From Brachybacterium endophyticum (lineage in GTDB: Bacteria > Actinomycetota > Actinomycetes > Actinomycetales > Dermabacteraceae): a DNA stretch of 64,000 nucleotides. The translations under genes were made by a program, and so were the position numbers. This document shows, one piece after another, positions 8,114-18,006 of the stretch (position 1 is its first letter; each line of letters begins with the position of its first letter). The notes beneath the pieces were generated by a model. It ran no database searches, was not told where the DNA came from, and was given only the letters and a program-made list of their open reading frames with translations. Location: the NCBI RefSeq assembly GCF_003130585.1, contig NZ_QFKX01000004.1, positions 287,305-351,304 of the forward strand, written 5' to 3'.

Positions 8114-9529
8114 TCACACCTCGCGCCGCGGGAGCGAAGCGGCTCCGCGCAGCAGCAGCGCCTCGGCCAGGCAGACCCGGGAGAACTCCCCCAAGTGCAG
8201 GGACTCGTCGACGCCGTGTGCCCGGGAGTCGGGGTCCTCGACACCGGTGACGAGGACCTCCGCCCCCGGGAACACCTCGAGCAGGTCGGCGATGAACGGG
8301 ATCGAGCCGCCCAGTCCCGTGTCCACCGGCTCGGTGTCCCAGGCGTCACGGAATGCACTGCGGGCCAGGCGCATCGCGGGCGTGTCGGCAGGGGCGCGGA
8401 AGGGACGCCCCTGCTCCCCGCGCTCGATCTCGACCACGGCGCCGCGGGGCGCGTTGCGCTCCAGGTGGTCCACCAGGGCGTCCATGGCCGCCGCCGGGTC
8501 CTGCCCCGGGGGGATGCGCAGCGAGATCTTCGCCCGCGCCGCCGGCACCAGGGTGTTGGAGGCGTCGCGCACACTGGGGGCGTCGATGCCGATCACAGAG
8601 AGGGCGGGCGCCGACCACAGGCGCGAGGTGAGCGACCCGGTGCCGGCCAGGGGCTGCCCCGCGGGGATGCCGGCGTCGCGCCGGTAGTCCTCCTCCGGCA
8701 TCTCCACCGCGGGCGCCTCGGCGCGCACGAGGTCGGGGACGGCGACCGACCCCTCGTCGTCGTGCAGCGTGGAGACCAGCCGCCCCATCTGGGTGAGCGC
8801 GTCCAGCACCGGCCCGCCGAACATCCCCGAGTGGACGGCGCGCTCGAGGACCCGCACGGTGACGGTGAGGTCGACGACACCGCGCAGGCTGGTGGTCAGG
8901 GCCGGTGTGCCCACGGCCCAGTTCGCGGAGTCGGCGACGACGATCGCGTCGGCCTCGAGCTGATCGCGGTGGGCCTCGATGAACCGGCGGAAGGTCGGGG
9001 ATCCCGCCTCCTCCTCGCCCTCGACGAAGACGGTGACGCCGACGCCGAGCTCGGCGAGCTCCTCCCCCACCAGCCGCAGCGCGGTCACGTGCGCCATCAC
9101 GCCGGCCTTGTCGTCGGCCGCTCCGCGCCCGAACAGACGATCACCGCTGCGCGTCGGCTCGAAGGGATCCGTCGTCCAGCTCGCCGGGTCCCCGGTGGGC
9201 TGGACGTCGTGGTGGGCGTAGAGCAGGACGGTGGGCATCCCCTCGCGGGCGGGGCGGCGGGCGATCACCGCCGGGGCGCCGTCGTCGACGTGGGTGATGG
9301 ACACCTCCGACATGCCGGCGTCACGCAGCAGGGAGGCGACCGCCTCGGCGCTCTCGTGCACGGGCGCCCGGTCGTACCCGGGGAAGGCGATGGAGGGGAT
9401 CCGCACCAGGGCGGAGAGGTCCTCGATCGCTCGCGGGAGCATCGGTTCGAGCTTCTCCCGCAGCTGCTCGACCGCGCGGGGATCGGCGGGGTCGGACGAC
9501 GGGGACCAAGGGGCGCTGTGGTGGGACAT
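8114..9529 (-). CDS. M20-family metallopeptidase (dipeptidase)
   Basis: This is a zinc-dependent dipeptidase of the M20/M28 clan (471 aa). Metal and catalytic residues are visible in LLYAHHDVQPTGD (His and Asp), FGRGAADDKAG (bridging Asp), EGEEEAGS (general base Glu-Glu) and a late HGVDE. The insert between the two halves has the lid-domain pattern VERAVHSGMFGG. The ATG at 9529 begins MSHHSAPW; a start 13 codons upstream is possible but would run past the likely promoter. A TACGGT box seven bases before the ATG suggests a leaderless transcript. The true peptide substrate is unknown. Confidence 0.88.
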   Translation of the reverse strand: MSHHSAPWSPSSDPADPRAVEQLREKLEPMLPRAIEDLSALVRIPSIAFPGYDRAPVHESAEAVASLLRDAGMSEVSITHVDDGAPAVIARRPAREGMPTVLLYAHHDVQPTGDPASWTTDPFEPTRSGDRLFGRGAADDKAGVMAHVTALRLVGEELAELGVGVTVFVEGEEEAGSPTFRRFIEAHRDQLEADAIVVADSANWAVGTPALTTSLRGVVDLTVTVRVLERAVHSGMFGGPVLDALTQMGRLVSTLHDDEGSVAVPDLVRAEAPAVEMPEEDYRRDAGIPAGQPLAGTGSLTSRLWSAPALSVIGIDAPSVRDASNTLVPAARAKISLRIPPGQDPAAAMDALVDHLERNAPRGAVVEIERGEQGRPFRAPADTPAMRLARSAFRDAWDTEPVDTGLGGSIPFIADLLEVFPGAEVLVTGVEDPDSRAHGVDESLHLGEFSRVCLAEALLLRGAASLPRREV

Positions 9530-9536
9530 GCCCCTC

Positions 9537-9542
9537 ACCGTA
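9537..9542 (-). promoter_or_regulatory. Leaderless -10 box of the dipeptidase gene
   Basis: On the minus strand TACGGT lies seven bases before the ATG at 9529, the spacing expected for a leaderless mRNA. It is paired with a divergent box at 9607. Confidence 0.45.
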
Positions 9543-9606
9543 GCGCTGTGTCGGCAGCCGACGGGCACGTCGGTCGCGCCGGGTCGAAGCCGCCCTCCGC
9601 TCCGCC

Positions 9607-9612
9607 TAGACT
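9607..9612 (+). promoter_or_regulatory. Leaderless -10 box of the DUF3043 gene
   Basis: TAGACT lies exactly six bases before the GTG at 9619, and no ribosome-binding site fits in the gap. Confidence 0.55.
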
Positions 9613-9618
9613 GGCCCG

Positions 9619-10245
9619 GTGAGTCCGCGCAAGTCTTCCGAGTCCGAGCCCTCGACCACTCCCCGCCGCGGCGGCGAGGAGGTCCCCGGCGTCACCTCGT
9701 CCCCGTCGCACAGCGAGGGGAAGGGGCGCCCGACCCGCACCCGCAAGGAGGCGGAGGCCGCCCGTCGCCGCCCCATCGTGGTGACGGACCGCAAGGAGGC
9801 CCGCCGCCGCGACCGGGCGCACGCCGCCCAGGAACGTCAGCAGGCCCAGCAGGCGATGATGACGGGCGACGAGGCCCACATGCCTGCCCAGCACAAGGGC
9901 AGCGAGCGCCGCTTCGTGCGCGACGTCGTGGACACGCGACGCAACGTCGCCGAGCTCTTCTTCCCCGTCGCCCTGATCCTGATGCTGGCCGCCCTGCTGC
10001 TGCCGCTGATCATGCCGCAGCTGTACACGAGCATGAGCGTGATCATGCTGGTCGTGCTGTGGGGCGGGATCCTGCTGTGCGTGATCGACTCCCTGGTGCT
10101 GCGCCGCCGCATCCGTTCACGCCTGACCGAGCGCTTCGGCGAGGTGCGCCAGGGTCTGGTCGGCTACGGCATCATGCGCTCGCTGCAGATCCGGCGCTGG
10201 CGCCTGCCGCGTGCGCAGGTGCGCCACGGCGACGAGGTGCGCTGA
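9619..10245 (+). CDS. DUF3043 membrane protein
   Basis: This 208-aa protein belongs to the actinobacterial DUF3043 family (Rv2206-like), of unknown function. Family signs are KGRPTRTRKEAEAARRRP near residues 34-51 and ERRFVRDVVDTRRN before the membrane part. Two transmembrane helices follow (about 112-132 and 136-155), then a basic C-terminal tail. The charged N-terminal 100 residues are probably disordered or cytoplasmic. The GTG start follows a TAGACT box by six bases, so translation is probably leaderless. A bidirectional hairpin separates it from convergent aspS. Confidence 0.85.
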   Translation: MSPRKSSESEPSTTPRRGGEEVPGVTSSPSHSEGKGRPTRTRKEAEAARRRPIVVTDRKEARRRDRAHAAQERQQAQQAMMTGDEAHMPAQHKGSERRFVRDVVDTRRNVAELFFPVALILMLAALLLPLIMPQLYTSMSVIMLVVLWGGILLCVIDSLVLRRRIRSRLTERFGEVRQGLVGYGIMRSLQIRRWRLPRAQVRHGDEVR

Positions 10246-10294
10246 CCTTCCCGCTCCCCCCGACGAGGCCCCGATCCCCCGGACGAGGCCCCGA

Positions 10295-10344
10295 CCACGA
10301 AGGGCGGGCCGCCTGCTGAGAAGCAGTCGGCCCGCCCTTCGTGG
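10295..10344. terminator. Bidirectional terminator between the DUF3043 gene and aspS
   Basis: A perfect 16-bp stem (10295-10310 with 10329-10344) has a CTGCT-GAGA-AGCAG hairpin at its tip. It lies between convergent genes and can serve both. Confidence 0.85.
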
Positions 10345-10383
10345 ATCAGGCGCGGGGCCGGCACTGCGGCCGGCCCCTGCCCG

Positions 10384-12204
10384 TCAGCTGCGAGAGCTCG
10401 AGGAGTCCTCGGTGCCCGCGCCATCCGCGGAGGAGTCGCCCCCCTCGGCTCGCTTGGGCTTCGCGTCCACCCCTGCCTCCTTGCGCTGCTGGGCGGTGAT
10501 GGGCGCGGGAGCCTGGGTGAGCGGGTCGTAGCCGCCACCGGACTTCGGGAAGGCGATCACGTCGCGGATCGAGTCGGTGCCCGCGAGCAGGGCCGCGATG
10601 CGGTCCCAGCCGAAGGCGATGCCGCCGTGCGGCGGGGCGCCGAAGGCGAAGGCGTCCAGCAGGAAGCCGAACTTCTCGCGCGCCTGCTCCTGGTCGATCC
10701 CCATCACACGGAACACGCGCTCCTGCACGTCCTGCTGATGGATGCGGATCGAGCCGCCGCCGATCTCGTTGCCGTTGCACACGATGTCGTAGGCGTAGGC
10801 CAGGGCGTTGCCCGGGTCGGTGTCGAAGCTGTCGAGGAACTCGGGCTTGGGCGAGGTGAAGGCGTGGTGCACGGCCGTCCAGGCGCCGGAGCCGACGGCG
10901 ACGTCCCCGGCCGCGACGGCGTCGCTCGCGGGCTCGAACATGGGAGCGTCCACGACCCACACGAACGCGAAGGCGTCGTGGTCGATCAGGCCCAGACGCT
11001 CGGCGATCTCGCCGCGCGCGGCGCCCAGCAGGGCGCGCGAGGACTTCGGCTCGCCGGCGGCGAAGAACACGCAGTCCCCGGGCTTGGCCCCGACCTTCTC
11101 GGCGAGTCCGGCCTTCTCCGCCTCAGAGATGTTCTTGGAGACGGGGCCGGTGAGCGAACCGTCCTCCTGGATCAGCACGTAGGCGAGTCCCTTCGCGCCG
11201 CGCTGCTTGGCCCAGTCCTGCCATGCGTCCAGGGTGCGGCGGGGCTGCGAGGCACCTCCCGCCATCACGACCGCACCCACGTAGGGCGACTGGAACACCC
11301 GGAAGGGAGTGTCCTGGAAGTACTCGGTCATCTCGGTGATCTCGAGATCGAAGCGGAGGTCGGGCTTGTCCGACCCGAAGCGCCGCATCGACTCCTCGTA
11401 GGTGATCCGCGGGATCGGCGTGGTGATGTCACGTCCCGCGACCTTCCAGACGTTCGCCAGCAGACGCTCGGTGAGGGCGATGACGTCCTCCTGGTCCACG
11501 AAGCTCATCTCGATGTCGAGCTGGGTGAACTCGGGCTGACGGTCGGCGCGGAAGTCCTCGTCGCGGTAGCAGCGGGCGATCTGGAAGTACTTCTCCATGC
11601 CCGAGACCATGAGCAGCTGCTTGAACAGCTGCGGGGACTGGGGCAGGGCGTACCAGGACCCGGGTGCGAGGCGCGCGGGCACCAGGAAGTCGCGGGCCCC
11701 CTCGGGGGTCGAGCGGGTCAGGGTCGGCGTCTCGATCTCGACGAAGTCGTCGTCCAGGAGCGTCTCGCGGGCGGCGCGGTTGATCTGCGAACGCAGACGC
11801 AGTGCCTGGGCGGGGCCCGAGCGGCGCAGGTCGAGGTAGCGGTAACGCAGACGCGCCTCCTCGCCGACCTCGGTGTGGTCGTCGAGCTGGAAGGGAAGCG
11901 GTGCGGAGGTGTTGAGCACCTCGACGTCGCTCGCGGTGACCTCGATCTCCCCGGTGGGCAGCGCGGGGTTCTCGTTGCCCTCGGGCCGACGGTCCACGGT
12001 TCCGGTGACCCTGAGCACGTACTCGTTGCGCAGGTGCATGGCCTCGTCCTCACGGACGACGACCTGGGCGACGCCGCTGATGTCGCGCAGATCCAGGAAG
12101 GTCACGCCCCCGTGGTCGCGGCGACGGGCGATCCAGCCGGTCAGGGTGACGGTCTGGCCGATGTGCTCGGGGCGGAGCTCACCTGCGTAATGGGTGCGCA
12201 GCAC
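10384..12204 (-). CDS. aspS: Aspartyl-tRNA synthetase
   Basis: This class II aminoacyl-tRNA synthetase charges tRNA-Asp (606 aa from the GTG at 12204). The N-terminal OB-fold anticodon domain begins [10 protein letters not shown] and contains [23 protein letters not shown]. The catalytic core shows motif 2 ([23 protein letters not shown]), the bacterial insertion domain and motif 3 (GIAFGWDRI). AAGGA lies eight bases before the GTG. The same frame stays open far upstream, but only as the antisense of the helicase gene. Whether it also charges tRNA-Asn depends on gatCAB, which is not in this window. Confidence 0.96.
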   Translation of the reverse strand: MLRTHYAGELRPEHIGQTVTLTGWIARRRDHGGVTFLDLRDISGVAQVVVREDEAMHLRNEYVLRVTGTVDRRPEGNENPALPTGEIEVTASDVEVLNTSAPLPFQLDDHTEVGEEARLRYRYLDLRRSGPAQALRLRSQINRAARETLLDDDFVEIETPTLTRSTPEGARDFLVPARLAPGSWYALPQSPQLFKQLLMVSGMEKYFQIARCYRDEDFRADRQPEFTQLDIEMSFVDQEDVIALTERLLANVWKVAGRDITTPIPRITYEESMRRFGSDKPDLRFDLEITEMTEYFQDTPFRVFQSPYVGAVVMAGGASQPRRTLDAWQDWAKQRGAKGLAYVLIQEDGSLTGPVSKNISEAEKAGLAEKVGAKPGDCVFFAAGEPKSSRALLGAARGEIAERLGLIDHDAFAFVWVVDAPMFEPASDAVAAGDVAVGSGAWTAVHHAFTSPKPEFLDSFDTDPGNALAYAYDIVCNGNEIGGGSIRIHQQDVQERVFRVMGIDQEQAREKFGFLLDAFAFGAPPHGGIAFGWDRIAALLAGTDSIRDVIAFPKSGGGYDPLTQAPAPITAQQRKEAGVDAKPKRAEGGDSSADGAGTEDSSSSRS

Positions 12205-12372
12205 GGAAGAAGTCCTTCGACGGTGGGGTGTGGACCCACCGATGCTATCGCGGGGTGAGCGATCTCGCCCCCGTCGCCCCTGTGCCGGGCCCCGGTGCCC
12301 TCCGTATCCTGGATATTCGTCCCGACCTGCACTGCCGGCGGGTCCGCCCCACCCCCGCAGTCGAAGGACACC

Positions 12373-14286
12373 ATGAACGACGCCGCCCCCAGCCACTCCA
12401 CCGGCCCGCACGACGAGACCGGCACGGAGGATCGGCCCGACTCGCGCGCTGCCGTCGATCTGGCCGAGGCCGCTGAGCCCGCCGAGGCCGCTGAGCCCGC
12501 TGAGCCCGCTGAGCCCACCTTCGCCGACCTCGACCTGCCGCCGGTGATCCGGCGCGCCGTCGACCAGCTCGGCTTCACCACGCCCTCCCCCATCCAGCGC
12601 GAGGCGATCCCGCACCTGCTGGGCGGTCGCGACGTCATCGGCGTCGCCCAGACCGGCACCGGCAAGACCGCTGCTTTCGGGCTGCCGATGCTCACCGCGC
12701 TGGACGCCTCCGACAGCTCGGTCCAGGCCCTCGTCCTCGCCCCCACCCGCGAGCTCGCCATGCAGGTCGCCGAGGCCATCGCGAGCTTCGCCCAGAACGT
12801 CACCGACCTCTCGGTGACCTCCGTCTACGGGGGCTCCCCCTACGGCCCGCAGGAGCGCGCGCTCTCCCGCGGGACGCAGATCGTCGTGGGCACCCCCGGC
12901 CGCGTCATCGACCACCTCAAGCGCGGCAACCTGCGCCTGGAGACGCTGCGCTACCTGGTCCTCGACGAGGCCGACGAGATGCTGCGCATGGGCTTCGCCG
13001 AGGACGTCGACGAGATCCTCACCCACGCCCCCGACTCCAAGCAGGTCGCCCTGTTCTCGGCGACCATGCCGCCGGCGATCCAGCGGGTCGCCGAGGAGCA
13101 CATGAGCGAGCCCGTGCGGGTGAGCGTCTCGCGTCAGGCCTCCACGACCACGAACGTGGCCCAGAGCTTCGCCGTTGTGCCCTTCCGCCACAAGACCGGG
13201 GCGCTCACCCGCGTGCTCGCGACCTCCGACGCGGAGGCCGCGATCGTCTTCGTGCGCACGCGCTCGGCCGCGGAGGAGGTCGGCACCGCTCTGGTCTCCC
13301 GCGGTGTGGTCGCCGCGACCATCAGCGGCGACGTGCCCCAGAAGGAGCGCGAGAAGATCGTGGAGCGCCTGCGCGAGGGATCGCTGCAGGTGCTGGTCGC
13401 GACCGACGTCGCCGCCCGCGGTCTCGACGTCCAGAAGATCGGCCTGGTCGTGAACTTCGACGTCCCCGGCGAGCCGGAGGCGTACGTGCACCGCATCGGC
13501 CGCACCGGCCGCGCGGGTCGCACCGGTGAGGCCCTCACCTTCGTCGCGCCCCACGAGCGGCGCAAGCTCAAGGCGATCGAGAAGACCACCCGGCAGACGC
13601 TCCGGGAGATCACGATCCCCTCCCCGCGGGACGTCTCGGCCCACCGCGCCGAGAAGCTGCTGGCCTCCGTCGGCGAGCGCGCCGAGCGCGGGCGCCTCGA
13701 GCTGTACCTCGAGAAGATCGACACGTTCCTGGAGTCCTCCGAGATGGACCCGCGCGTGCTGGCGGCCGTCCTCGCGGCCACGGCCGTGGGCGACCAGGGC
13801 CCCGGCGCGGAGACCGAGGAGGACGAGGAGTTCACTGGCGCGCGGCTGAAGGGATCGGGCAACGACCGCGACGGCGACGGCGGCGACGGACGCTCTCGGC
13901 CCGCCCCCGGTCAGCCCGAGAAGGGCTTCACCAGCTACCGGGTCTCCGTGGGGCACTCCCACGGCGCCAAGCCCGCCGCGATCGTCGGCGCGATCACCGG
14001 GGAAGGCGGGCTGAACGGGAAGTCGATCGGCAAGATCGACATCTTCGGCTCGTTCTCGCTGGTCCAGATCCGCGGCTCGCTGCGTGAGGACCAGATCGCA
14101 CGGATCGGTCACGCGAAGATCGCCGGCCGCACCCTGCGCATCAGCGAGGACCGCGGGCCCCGCACCGGAGGCCGTCGCGAGCACGGCCGTGGCCGCGGGG
14201 ACTCGAGGGACGGCGCGCGCCACGAGGGCGGCCACCGCTTCGGCGGGCCCCGTCGCGAGGGCAAGCGCCCCCACGGCGGTCGCTGA
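12373..14286 (+). CDS. deaD: DEAD-box RNA helicase (DeaD/CsdA type)
   Basis: This ATP-dependent RNA helicase (637 aa) probably acts in ribosome assembly and RNA turnover. The Q motif (FTTPSPIQ), motif I (AQTGTGKT), Ia (PTRELA), Ib (TPGR), II (DEAD), III (SAT) and VI ([10 protein letters not shown]) are all present. After a charged linker, residues about 510-600 form a DbpA-like RNA-binding domain ([28 protein letters not shown] region). The C terminus is an RGG-like basic tail. The N-terminal 50 residues are acidic and contain AEAAEP repeats. The ATG at 12373 has GAAGGA upstream. Confidence 0.93.
   Translation: MNDAAPSHSTGPHDETGTEDRPDSRAAVDLAEAAEPAEAAEPAEPAEPTFADLDLPPVIRRAVDQLGFTTPSPIQREAIPHLLGGRDVIGVAQTGTGKTAAFGLPMLTALDASDSSVQALVLAPTRELAMQVAEAIASFAQNVTDLSVTSVYGGSPYGPQERALSRGTQIVVGTPGRVIDHLKRGNLRLETLRYLVLDEADEMLRMGFAEDVDEILTHAPDSKQVALFSATMPPAIQRVAEEHMSEPVRVSVSRQASTTTNVAQSFAVVPFRHKTGALTRVLATSDAEAAIVFVRTRSAAEEVGTALVSRGVVAATISGDVPQKEREKIVERLREGSLQVLVATDVAARGLDVQKIGLVVNFDVPGEPEAYVHRIGRTGRAGRTGEALTFVAPHERRKLKAIEKTTRQTLREITIPSPRDVSAHRAEKLLASVGERAERGRLELYLEKIDTFLESSEMDPRVLAAVLAATAVGDQGPGAETEEDEEFTGARLKGSGNDRDGDGGDGRSRPAPGQPEKGFTSYRVSVGHSHGAKPAAIVGAITGEGGLNGKSIGKIDIFGSFSLVQIRGSLREDQIARIGHAKIAGRTLRISEDRGPRTGGRREHGRGRGDSRDGARHEGGHRFGGPRREGKRPHGGR
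12463..12516 (+). repeat. In-frame tandem repeat in the helicase N terminus
   Basis: Two exact 18-bp units (12463-12480 and 12481-12498) are followed by two 9-bp half units, encoding an alanine-glutamate-proline repeat. The unit length is a multiple of three, so copy changes would not shift the frame. Confidence 0.85.
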
Positions 14287-14305
14287 GACCGCGGGTTCGG
14301 CCCAG

Positions 14306-14343
14306 CACGAAGCCCCCGCACCATCCGGTGCGGGGGCTTCGTG
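14306..14343. terminator. Bidirectional terminator between deaD and trxA
   Basis: A perfect 17-bp stem with a four-base loop (14306-14322 with 14327-14343) lies between the convergent helicase and thioredoxin genes. Confidence 0.85.
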
Positions 14344-14407
14344 GTTCCTGCGAGGCGTCGAGGTCAGTGACTCCCGACGGTCCGGCGCGGGGCGCCGGGA
14401 GCGGAGA

Positions 14408-14776
14408 TCAGGACTGCTGGGCCTGCGCCTCGGCGTAGGTCTTGCGCACCTCGTCCATGTCCAGGCCCTGGATCTGCGTGATCAGGTCCTCGAGGGCGGC
14501 CTGCGGGAGTGCACCGGCCTGCTGGAAGACAGGGATGCCGTCGCGGTAGGCCACCAGCGTCGGGATCGAGGTGACGCCGTAGCGCATCGCGAGCTCCTGC
14601 TGGTCCTCGGTGTCGACCTTCGCGAAGGTGACCTCCTCGTGCTGCTCGGAGGACTCCTCGTAGATCGGGGCGAAGCGCTGGCACGGGACGCACCAGCCCG
14701 CCCAGAAGTCGATGAGGGCGATGCCGTCCTTGACGGTCTCGTCGTGGTTCTCGGACGTCAGCGTGACTGTAGCCAT
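14408..14776 (-). CDS. trxA: Thioredoxin
   Basis: This is a small redox protein of 122 aa with the thioredoxin fold. The active site is Trp28-Cys29-Val30-Pro31-Cys32, so Val replaces the usual Gly. The cis-proline loop SIPTL is present near residue 69. A 15-residue helical tail after the core is slightly longer than in classical thioredoxin. It is transcribed with or just after hisS (81-base gap). The ribosome-binding site is weak. The variant active site may shift its redox potential; that is inference. Confidence 0.92.
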   Translation of the reverse strand: MATVTLTSENHDETVKDGIALIDFWAGWCVPCQRFAPIYEESSEQHEEVTFAKVDTEDQQELAMRYGVTSIPTLVAYRDGIPVFQQAGALPQAALEDLITQIQGLDMDEVRKTYAEAQAQQS

Positions 14777-14856
14777 GCCCTGCGCAACGCGCGTACGCCA
14801 CTCAACATTCCCGGCTGCCGCTGCGGTGATGCAGATCTCCGCGACGGCGGGCCGTC

Positions 14857-16236
14857 TCAGGGAGCGCTGGGACGCACCTCGACACCGCGATCCGCCGTCG
14901 GCGGCTCCCAGCTCGTGGCGTCGGCGGCGACCTGCTCACCGGAGCGGATGTCGCGCACCGCGTCGCCCGCTCCGTCCTCCTCGTGCCCGTCGGCACCGTC
15001 GGGGGCCGTGGCGGGGAACCAGACGAAGGGGATGCCGCGTCGGTCGGCGTGCTTGATCTGCTTGCCGAGCTTCGCCGAGGTCGGCGAGACCTCGGTCGGG
15101 ATCCCGCGTCCGCGCAGGGCCCGGGCGACCGCCTCGCTCCTCCCCCGGGTCTCCTCCGAGGCGACGCTCACCAGCACACAGGTGGGCACGCTGCGGCTGG
15201 GGCGCGCGAGATCGGCCGAGAGCAGACGCGAGACCAGGCGGGACAGGCCGATGGACAGCCCCACGCCCGGGTAGGTGTGGCGGTTGTCCGAGGCCAGGCG
15301 GTCGTAGCGCCCTCCCGAGCAGATCGACCCGAGGGACTCGTGGCCGGTCACGAAGGTCTCGAAGACGGTCCCCGTGTAGTAGTCGAGGCCGCGGGCGATC
15401 GAGAGGTCGGCGAGCATCACCCCGGGCACGCTCTCGCTGACCTTCTCGAGGACCGCCGTCAGCTCCTCGATGCCCTCCTCGAGCAGCTCACCGCTGCCGC
15501 CGAGCTCCCGCACACGGGAGGCGAACGAGGAATCGGAGGTGCGGATCGTGGCGAACTCGAGGCAGGCGCGGGCCTGTTCCTCCGTGGCGCCCGCCTCCTG
15601 GACCAGCAGCTGTGCGGTGGCCTCCGGACCGATCTTGGGCAGCTTGTCGATGGTGCGCAGCACCGGCTCGTGATCGGCGAACCCGATCGAGCGGAAGAAT
15701 CCCTCGGAGAGCTTGCGGTTGTTCGCGTGGATCGTGAACCCGGGCAGCGGCAGGAGCGCGAGGATCTCGGCCATCACCATGGCGACCTCGGCCTCCTGGT
15801 GGGAGGGCAGCACGTCCTGGCCGACGATGTCGAGATCGGCCTGGTAGAACTCGCGGTAGCGCCCCTCCTGGGGCCGTTCCCCTCGCCACACCTTCTGGAT
15901 CTGGTACCGGCGGAAGGGGAAGGCGAGCGCGTTCTGGTTCTCCAGCACGTACCGGGCCAGGGGCACCGTGAGGTCGAAGTGGAGACCCAGCTGGCGCGCG
16001 GCGTCGGCCTCGGCGGCCTCGTCCTCCTCGGCGTGCAGCCGGCGCAGGACGTAGACCTCCTTGTCGATCTCGCCCTTGCGCAGCAGCTGCTCCATCGGCT
16101 CGACCGCGCGGGTCTCGATGCCCACGAACCCGTGGAGCTCGGCGACCTGACGGAACACGTCGATGACGTGCTGCTCGACGAGTCGCTGCTCGGGCAGGTG
16201 CTCGGGGAATCCGGACAGGGCGCTGATCTTCGCCAC
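14857..16236 (-). CDS. hisS: Histidyl-tRNA synthetase
   Basis: This class II synthetase charges tRNA-His (459 aa). Signature segments are FDLTVPLARYV (motif 2 region), KVWRGERPQEGRYREFYQADLDIVG (actinobacterial form of the HisRS ATP loop) and ARGLDYYTGTVFE (histidine-binding loop), with a C-terminal anticodon domain. The GTG at 16236 has GAAGGAG six bases upstream and begins MAKISALSGFPE. The hisS-rel neighbourhood is conserved in actinobacteria. The final 30 residues are poorly conserved and acidic. Confidence 0.96.
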   Translation of the reverse strand: MAKISALSGFPEHLPEQRLVEQHVIDVFRQVAELHGFVGIETRAVEPMEQLLRKGEIDKEVYVLRRLHAEEDEAAEADAARQLGLHFDLTVPLARYVLENQNALAFPFRRYQIQKVWRGERPQEGRYREFYQADLDIVGQDVLPSHQEAEVAMVMAEILALLPLPGFTIHANNRKLSEGFFRSIGFADHEPVLRTIDKLPKIGPEATAQLLVQEAGATEEQARACLEFATIRTSDSSFASRVRELGGSGELLEEGIEELTAVLEKVSESVPGVMLADLSIARGLDYYTGTVFETFVTGHESLGSICSGGRYDRLASDNRHTYPGVGLSIGLSRLVSRLLSADLARPSRSVPTCVLVSVASEETRGRSEAVARALRGRGIPTEVSPTSAKLGKQIKHADRRGIPFVWFPATAPDGADGHEEDGAGDAVRDIRSGEQVAADATSWEPPTADRGVEVRPSAP

Positions 16237-16487
16237 AGGGTGCTCCTTCGATGCGCGGGCGCAGGAGGGACCGCAGCTCGCGCGGCGGTCCCTGCCTCCA
16301 TTATCGACCCTGCGCGGAGCGGATGAGGACATCGGCCCGTGCGCTGGGACCACGGCGCGATGCCGGACGCCGGGTCGTCCTGTTGACGGTAGAGTTCGAC
16401 GCGATGGTGCGATGCGCCACGATCATGACGCCGTCCCTGCCGACGGCAGTGCCCCGCGACCCAGCGGAACGACCGAAGGAGCTCCCC

Positions 16488-17903
16488 GTGAGCGAGTCCG
16501 AGACTCCCGACCCCACTCCCACCCCGCGTCCCACGCCTCGACCCGCGCCGCGGCCGAAGCCCCCGAGCCCGGCGGCCCTGGCGGGACGCAAGCCCTCGGC
16601 CCCGCTGATCCCCGTCGCACCGCCGGTCCAGGACTACGACGAGGACTCGATCCGGCAGGCGCTGGCCTTCGGCGACATCGACGAGAACGGCGTCGTGGTC
16701 GTCCAGGACGGGACGCAGAAGCGGGAGCTGGGTCCGGCCACCTCGACCGACCGCGACGAGGCGCTCACCCCGTTCGCGCGTGGCTACCTGGACCTCGTGG
16801 CCTTCCTCGACGTCACCCAGCAGCGGCTCGCGGCGCCGGCGCTCACACAGGCCGACCTGAACCGCCTGCTGGAGAACCTGCGCAAGAACATGAAGGAGCC
16901 GCAGGTGATCGGGGACATCCCCGCCCTGCGGGCGCGGGCCGCCGAGCTGCGTGAGGCGGCGAAGGAGAAGATCCACGTCCTCGAGCAGGAGCGCCTGGAG
17001 GCCCGCGAGACCGCGACCACCGAGCGCACCGCCTTCGTCGAGTCGATCGAGGAGCTCGTGGCCACGGACCCCGAGCGCATGAGCTGGAAGAGCTCCGGGG
17101 AGCGCATGCGCGGGATGGTCGGCGAGTGGAAGCGGATGCAGAAGGAGGGCCCTTCGCTCGACCGCGCCACCGAGGACGCCCTCTGGAAGCGGCTGTCGAG
17201 CGCCCGCAGCGCATTCGACCGCAAGCGTCGGCAGTTCTTCTCCCATCTCGACGAGCAGCACGCCGAGGCGGAGAAGGTCCGGGAGGACATCATCCGTCGT
17301 GCCGAGGAGATGCAGCACTCGACGGACTGGGGTCCCACGGTCCGCGCCTACCGCTCCCTGATGGACGAGTGGCGCGCGGCGCCTCGCGGCAACCGGAAGA
17401 AGGACGACGCCCAGTGGGCACGGTTCAAGGCCGCCCAGGACACGTTCTTCACGGCGCGCAACGAGGACCTGCGCGCGACCGACGCCGAGCAGAAGGAGAA
17501 CCTCGCCCGCAAGGAGGAGCTGCTGACCGAGGCCGAGGCCCTGGACCCGAGCACCGACCTCGAGAAGGCCAAGGAGGCCATGCGCAGCATCCAGGACCGC
17601 TGGGACGAGGCCGGCAAGGTGCCCCGCAGCGACATGCGGCGCATCGAGGACCGGCTGCGCACGGTCGAGCGCTCCCTGCGCCAGGCGGAGGAGGACGAGT
17701 GGCGCCGCACGGATCCCCGTACGCGCGCCCGTGTCGAAGGAGCCTCCTCCCAGCTCCACGAGGCGATCTCGAGCTACCAGGAGGATCTCGATCGCGCCCG
17801 TCAGAGCGGGGACCCCGAGCGGATCAGGAAGGCCGAGGAGGCGCTCGAGGCCCGTCGTCAGTGGCTCGAGGTCATCGAGCGCTCCGCACGGGACCTGGGC
17901 TGA
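16488..17903 (+). CDS. DUF349 domain protein
   Basis: This is a 471-aa, mostly helical protein with several DUF349 repeats, a family of unknown function found across actinobacteria between hisS and rel. The first 60 residues are proline-rich. The rest is long charged helices with repeated W-K-R/E-x-x-G/A patterns, for example EWKRMQKEGPSLDRATEDALWKRL, DEWRAAPRGNRKKDDAQWARFK and RWDEAGKVPRSDMRRIEDRL. GAAGGAG lies six bases before the GTG at 16488. It is divergent from hisS. A coiled-coil or RNA/protein-binding role is only a guess. Confidence 0.85.
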   Translation: MSESETPDPTPTPRPTPRPAPRPKPPSPAALAGRKPSAPLIPVAPPVQDYDEDSIRQALAFGDIDENGVVVVQDGTQKRELGPATSTDRDEALTPFARGYLDLVAFLDVTQQRLAAPALTQADLNRLLENLRKNMKEPQVIGDIPALRARAAELREAAKEKIHVLEQERLEARETATTERTAFVESIEELVATDPERMSWKSSGERMRGMVGEWKRMQKEGPSLDRATEDALWKRLSSARSAFDRKRRQFFSHLDEQHAEAEKVREDIIRRAEEMQHSTDWGPTVRAYRSLMDEWRAAPRGNRKKDDAQWARFKAAQDTFFTARNEDLRATDAEQKENLARKEELLTEAEALDPSTDLEKAKEAMRSIQDRWDEAGKVPRSDMRRIEDRLRTVERSLRQAEEDEWRRTDPRTRARVEGASSQLHEAISSYQEDLDRARQSGDPERIRKAEEALEARRQWLEVIERSARDLG

Positions 17904-17940
17904 CCTCTCCCCCGACCCCGCCCGCGGTTCCCTCCCCGAC

Positions 17941-17972
17941 AGGTGCCCGTCCACAATCGTGGGCGGGCACCT
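17941..17972 (+). terminator. Terminator after the DUF349 gene
   Basis: A 14-bp stem (one G-T wobble) with the four-base loop AATC lies 37 bases after the stop. Confidence 0.8.
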
Positions 17973-18006
17973 TGCCGTGCGGCGGCGCGGCGAGGATCCT
18001 CTCCGC

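Noticed and set aside
12205..14274. Upstream extension of the aspS frame
   Set aside because: The frame stays open opposite the helicase gene, but AspRS homology begins at the GTG at 12204 with a good ribosome-binding site.
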